DNA from: Burkholderiaceae bacterium | GTDB taxonomy: Bacteria; Pseudomonadota; Gammaproteobacteria; Burkholderiales; Burkholderiaceae_E | Length of the DNA: 64,000 nucleotides | Direction of reading: 5' to 3' | Assembly (NCBI GenBank): GCA_023954045.1 | Contig: JAMLIR010000006.1 | Location: 103,665-167,664 of the forward strand | Shown: positions 59,152-64,000 of the stretch, one piece after another | How positions within the stretch are numbered: the stretch's first letter is position 1 | Layout of the letters: each line of letters opens with the position of its first letter | Program-made: the position numbers and the translations under genes | The notes under the pieces: model-generated | Databases searched by the model: none | What the model saw: the letters and a program-made list of their open reading frames with translations, nothing else | Told to the model about the DNA's origin: nothing

Positions 59152-59195
59152 CATGGCGACCGTCGCGGCCATCTGCCGACTCGCCTCCCCCGGAA

Positions 59196-59804
59196 TCAGG
59201 CGATCAGGAACGGTGCCTGCTGGTCGAACAGATCGCCCGGCGAGCGGCGGAACCCGCTCTTGGCGAAGCGAAGCCAGCGCCCGAGCACGTAGGCGAGCAC
59301 GATGCCGGCGCGCGCCGCCGCATCGGTGTCCTGGGGCAGCCGCCCCTGCGCGACCGTCACCCGGAACGCCTGCTTCAGCGATGCCTCGATGCGGTCGATC
59401 AGCTGGTTGATCCGGTCCTGCAGCCGGTCGTCCTCGGTGACCAGCGCGTCGCCGATCAGCACGCGGGTCATGCCGGGGTTCTTCTCGGCGAACGACAGCA
59501 GCATCGCGACGATGTCGCGCAGCTGGCGCAGTCCGTCTTCCTGCTGCGTCGTGATCTGGTTGATCAGCCCGAAGATCGTCGACTCGATGAACTCGATCAG
59601 CCCCTCGAACATCTGCGCCTTGCTCGCGAAGTGGCGGTACAGCGCCGCTTCCGACACCTGGAGCCGGCCCGCGAGCGCGGCGGTGGTGACGCGATCGCCG
59701 CCGGGCTCCTGCAGCATCGCGGCCAGCGTCTGGAGGATCTGCAGCCTTCGTTCGCCGGGCTTCGGTCGAGCGGGCTTCGGCGCGGGCGTCGTCTGATCGT
59801 TCAT
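59196..59804 (-). CDS. slmA: nucleoid occlusion factor SlmA (TetR fold)
   Basis: A 202-residue DNA-binding protein that blocks FtsZ ring assembly over the nucleoid. The helix-turn-helix is at about residues 42-62 (TTAALAGRLQVSEAALYRHFASKAQMFEGLIEF), a form typical of SlmA. The C-terminal domain holds the VLIGDALVTEDDRLQDRINQL and AYVLGRWLRFAKSGFRRSP segments. Its start overlaps the upstream HAD gene stop by 4 bp. It follows argB and that gene in an operon order usual for Burkholderiales. Confidence 0.94.
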   Translation of the reverse strand: MNDQTTPAPKPARPKPGERRLQILQTLAAMLQEPGGDRVTTAALAGRLQVSEAALYRHFASKAQMFEGLIEFIESTIFGLINQITTQQEDGLRQLRDIVAMLLSFAEKNPGMTRVLIGDALVTEDDRLQDRINQLIDRIEASLKQAFRVTVAQGRLPQDTDAAARAGIVLAYVLGRWLRFAKSGFRRSPGDLFDQQAPFLIA

Positions 59805-60499
59805 CTCGTTATCGTCGCGGATCGAAGGGCCTTGCGCGGCAGGTGCGCGACCGATTGTACTTGAACGTCCACGCGGCGAGACGGTCCGGCGCGCGTGCGG
59901 CGCGATGGATGGTGCGAACGGTGGCTGATGCCGGTCACGAGCACCGTCCGCAAACCGACGTGGCGCGCGCCGGCGAGGTTGGCGACCGAATCCTCGACGA
60001 GGACGCAGCGCGCCGCGGGCACGCGCAGGCGCGCGACCAGCCTGCGCAGCATCGGCCGCGAGGGCTTCGGCTGCAGCCGTCCCGCGAACGACATCGCCTC
60101 GATCGAGACGATCGACTCGATCTGCGCCTGGATGCCCAGCGCGCGCACGACCTGCGACGCGTAGTGCAGCGGCGCGTTCGTGACGACGATGCGCCTGCCC
60201 GGCAGCCGGCGTAGCGCGTGCGCGAGGCGCATGTCGCGCTTGACGATCCGGTGGATGTCCGGAAACGGGTGCGTCTCGCGCAGGAAGTGGTGCGGATCGG
60301 TCCCGTGGTGCCGGATCATCCCGAGCAGCGTCGCGCCGTACCGCCGCCAGTACTGCATCCGCAGCGCGTTCGCTTCCTCGTGCTCGAGCGCGAGCTCGCG
60401 CGCGAGGTACTCGGTCATCGCGCGATTGATGCGCGGGAACACGACCGGCATCGCGTCGTGCAGCGTGTTGTCGAGGTCGAGCAGCCAGACGCGCGTCAT
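59801..60499 (-). CDS. HAD pyrimidine 5'-nucleotidase-like protein
   Basis: A 232-residue HAD phosphatase. Motif I is WLLDLDNTLHDA, motif II IVVTNAPLHYA, the Lys is in LQPKPSRPML and motif III is CVLVEDSVANLAGARHVG. This is the group annotated as pyrimidine 5'-nucleotidase (YjjG/SDT1-like). The last 40 residues are Arg-rich and look like an extension. The start codon lies within one arm of a 13-bp inverted repeat, and a 16-codon leader frame ends 4 nt before it. Confidence 0.85.
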   Translation of the reverse strand: MTRVWLLDLDNTLHDAMPVVFPRINRAMTEYLARELALEHEEANALRMQYWRRYGATLLGMIRHHGTDPHHFLRETHPFPDIHRIVKRDMRLAHALRRLPGRRIVVTNAPLHYASQVVRALGIQAQIESIVSIEAMSFAGRLQPKPSRPMLRRLVARLRVPAARCVLVEDSVANLAGARHVGLRTVLVTGISHRSHHPSRRTRAGPSRRVDVQVQSVAHLPRKALRSATITR

Positions 60500-60559
60500 G
60501 AGGTCACGGCCGGTTGCGCCCCGGCGCCGCTGGCCACTCCGACTCCGACCTCATGACGC
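60493..60559 (-). promoter_or_regulatory. inverted repeat sequestering the HAD gene start, with a leader ORF
   Basis: GCGTCATGAGGTC at 60493-60505 and GACCTCATGACGC at 60547-60559 are perfectly complementary 13-base arms 41 bp apart. In the mRNA the downstream arm contains the AUG of the HAD gene. The upstream arm contains another ATG (60554) that opens a 16-codon frame, MRSESEWPAAPGRNRP, stopping at 60504, four bases before the HAD AUG. Ribosomes finishing the leader would open the stem, so translation of the nucleotidase may depend on the leader. Experimental proof is lacking. Confidence 0.55.
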
Positions 60560-60595
60560 TCGTGCGGCCTTCCGGCCAGATCGAGAGACGCGAGG

Positions 60596-62464
<1,869 letters not shown>

Positions 62465-62499
62465 CGCGTCGGCGGCCGGCGCGGCCGTTGGAATCGGCC

Positions 62500-62715
62500 A
62501 TGCTCCCGAATCGCGACGCGGCTGCCGTGGACGGGCCGACCGACGCGTGCCCGCGTTGCGGCGCGCTCTTCGCCTGCGGCGTGGCCTCCGGCCGCTGCTG
62601 GTGCAGCGAGCTGCCGCCGCTGGCGCCGCTTCCGGATGGACTGCCGCCCTCGTGCCTGTGCCCGGCGTGCCTGCGCGAGCTGGCGGCATCCGGGGCACCG
62701 ATCCGGCATGGCTGA
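62500..62715 (+). CDS. cysteine-rich CWC family protein
   Basis: A 71-residue protein with the CWC pattern ACPRCGALFACG then GRCWCSELPPL and a final CLCPACL, which suggests a small metal (zinc) site. Function unknown. It lies 35 bp after the hydrolase-like gene and 74 bp before the oxalomesaconate tautomerase gene, all in the same direction. The ATG at 62500 is chosen because the frame before it overlaps the previous gene. Confidence 0.8.
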   Translation: MLPNRDAAAVDGPTDACPRCGALFACGVASGRCWCSELPPLAPLPDGLPPSCLCPACLRELAASGAPIRHG

Positions 62716-62789
62716 TACCGGCCAGCCCTGCTGAACCGGGCAGGCCCGCGTGCGAGAATCGGGGTTCCCGAGCGGCCCGAGACCGATCC

Positions 62790-63908
62790 ATGCAGACCGC
62801 CATCCCCTGCCTGTTCATGCGCGGCGGCACGTCGCGCGGCCCGTTCTTCGACGAGGCCGACCTCCCCGCCGACGTCGCGACGCGCGATCGCGTGCTGCTC
62901 GCCGTCATGGGCTCGCCGGACAGGCGACAGATCGACGGCCTCGGCGGCGCGCATCCGCTCACCAGCAAGGTGGGCATCGTCCGGCGCAGCCGGGTCGCCG
63001 GCGTCGACCTCGATTTCCTGTTCGCGCAGCTGCAGCCCGACAAGGACACGGTCGACACCACGCCGAACTGCGGCAACATGCTCGCGGCCGTCGTTCCTTT
63101 CGCGCTCGAGACCGGCCTGGCCGCCGCGCAGGGCGACGCGACGACGCTTCGGGTGCTCACGCTGAATACCGACATGCAGTGCGACATCACGGTGCAGACA
63201 CCGATGACGGCGGCGGGCCGCCGCGTCGAGTACGCGGGCGACGCGCGCATCGACGGCGTTCCCGGCACCTCGTCGCCGATCACGATCAACTTCCTCGACA
63301 CCGCGGGATCGGTCTGCGCCGGGCTGCTTCCGACCGGCCGCGTGCTCGACGAGATCGACGTGCCCGGTGTCGGCCGCATCCAGGCCACCTGCATCGACAA
63401 CGGCATGCCGATGGTGCTGTTCCGGGCCGCCGACCTTGGCCGCACCGGATACGAGTCGGTTGCCGACCTCAATGCCGACGCCGGCTTGAAGACGCGCGTC
63501 GAGGCCTTGCGGCTGGCCGCCGGCCTGCTGATGGGGCTGGGCGACGTGACGAAGAAGACCTATCCGAAGATGTGCCTGGTCTCGCCGCCGCGCGCCGGCG
63601 GGAGCCTGTCGACGCGCTGCTTCATTCCGCACGTCTGCCACGACGCGATCGGCGTGCTGGCGGCGGTCACCGTCGGCACGGCCTGCGTGCTCGACGGTTC
63701 GATCACGCAGGGCATCGCGAACGTGCCGGCCGGGCTGGTGAAGACGGTCTCGGTCGAACACCCGACCGGCGAGTTCAGCGTCGAACTCGAAGTCGACCCG
63801 GCCGACCCGCAGAGCGTGATCCGCGCGGCGCTGCTGCGCACCGCGCGCCTCATCATGCGCGGCGAAGTCATGATTCCCGATTCGGTCTGGAAAGGAAAGC
63901 AGCGATGA
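62790..63908 (+). CDS. galD: 4-oxalomesaconate tautomerase (PrpF family)
   Basis: A 372-residue PrpF-fold isomerase: CLFMRGGTSRGPFFDEADLP at the start, LGGAHPLTSKVGIV, DTTPNCGNMLAAVVPFALE, and FNCPG-free C-terminal half with VSVEHPTGEFSVELEVD. The full match to the MRGGTSRG and NCGNM motifs is typical of the oxalomesaconate tautomerase group (GalD, LigU/PmdU) rather than of PrpF itself. The next gene, a hydratase, overlaps it by 4 bp, which supports the protocatechuate 4,5-cleavage pathway. Confidence 0.87.
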   Translation: MQTAIPCLFMRGGTSRGPFFDEADLPADVATRDRVLLAVMGSPDRRQIDGLGGAHPLTSKVGIVRRSRVAGVDLDFLFAQLQPDKDTVDTTPNCGNMLAAVVPFALETGLAAAQGDATTLRVLTLNTDMQCDITVQTPMTAAGRRVEYAGDARIDGVPGTSSPITINFLDTAGSVCAGLLPTGRVLDEIDVPGVGRIQATCIDNGMPMVLFRAADLGRTGYESVADLNADAGLKTRVEALRLAAGLLMGLGDVTKKTYPKMCLVSPPRAGGSLSTRCFIPHVCHDAIGVLAAVTVGTACVLDGSITQGIANVPAGLVKTVSVEHPTGEFSVELEVDPADPQSVIRAALLRTARLIMRGEVMIPDSVWKGKQR

Positions 63909-64000
63909 TCATCGACATCCACGGGCACTACACCACGGCCCCGAAGGCGCTCGAGGACTGGCGCAACCGCCAGATCGCGGGCCTGAAGGATCCGTCGGTC
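63905..64000 (+). CDS. ligJ: 4-oxalomesaconate hydratase, N-terminal part (cut by window end)
   Basis: Only 32 codons are in the window. They read MIIDIHGHYTTAPKALEDW and continue to the edge, the start of the amidohydrolase-family LigJ/PmdE 4-oxalomesaconate hydratase, with the metal-binding HxH (HGH) at residues 6-8. The ATG overlaps the tautomerase stop (ATGA). The rest of the gene and the pathway lie to the right. Confidence 0.8.
   Translation, partial: MIIDIHGHYTTAPKALEDWRNRQIAGLKDPSV

Overview
The window reads as a contiguous piece of chromosome from a high-GC betaproteobacterium, most likely of the order Burkholderiales. The reasons are the gene order gpsA-secB-grxC-rhodanese-gpmA-ctpA-moeB, a ctaC gene fused to a cytochrome c domain with small DUF2970, DUF2909 and CoxS-like genes around it, the block M16 peptidase pair-rsmD-coaD-ferredoxin divergent from ftsY, and the divergent ppk/ppx pair. 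No insertion sequence, phage gene, CRISPR array, rRNA or convincing tRNA is visible. Nothing allows a genus call.

Positions 1-14551 are part of a surface or extracellular polysaccharide locus that continues to the left. It holds a BY-kinase-like chain-length regulator, a Wzy-like polymerase/ligase, a Wzx-like flippase, an MBOAT O-acyltransferase with an SGNH partner, a methyltransferase, two GT4 glycosyltransferases, an unrecognised lipoprotein, and a second acyltransferase/SGNH pair. The polymer is probably acylated in the envelope by two independent modules. Between two of the genes lies a decayed, inverted copy of the 3' end of the lipoprotein gene. Then come a large DUF6351 (tannase-like) lipoprotein, glycerol kinase and a coniferyl-aldehyde-dehydrogenase-like enzyme.

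Positions 20826-36064 carry housekeeping genes: ppk and ppx (polyphosphate), an OlsB-like acyltransferase, sixA, ferredoxin, coaD, rsmD, two M16 peptidases, ftsY, a FeeM-like acyltransferase, maiA, the heat-shock sigma factor rpoH, a DMT exporter and glutathione peroxidase. The rpoH promoter region contains a near-perfect CIRCE operator, so HrcA probably represses the sigma-32 gene. Positions 36080-45634 are the aa3-type cytochrome c oxidase region: structural subunits II, I and III, and assembly factors Cox11, SURF1, CtaA, CtaB and SCO1. It ends with a CbiX-type chelatase.

Positions 45672-61534 hold bioC, comF, trmL, a LOG protein, gpsA, secB, grxC, rhodanese, gpmA, ctpA, moeB-like, recQ, rhlE, slmA, a pyrimidine-nucleotidase-like HAD protein and argB. 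Between slmA and a small membrane protein is a short RNA gene of about 65 nt with its own promoter, a hairpin showing an anti-Shine-Dalgarno loop, and a strong terminator. The argB/nucleotidase gap has a 13-bp inverted repeat that buries the nucleotidase start codon. The right end (61688-64000) has a dienelactone-hydrolase-like protein lacking its usual Cys and His, a small Cys-rich CWC protein, and the start of a protocatechuate 4,5-cleavage cluster (4-oxalomesaconate tautomerase and hydratase).
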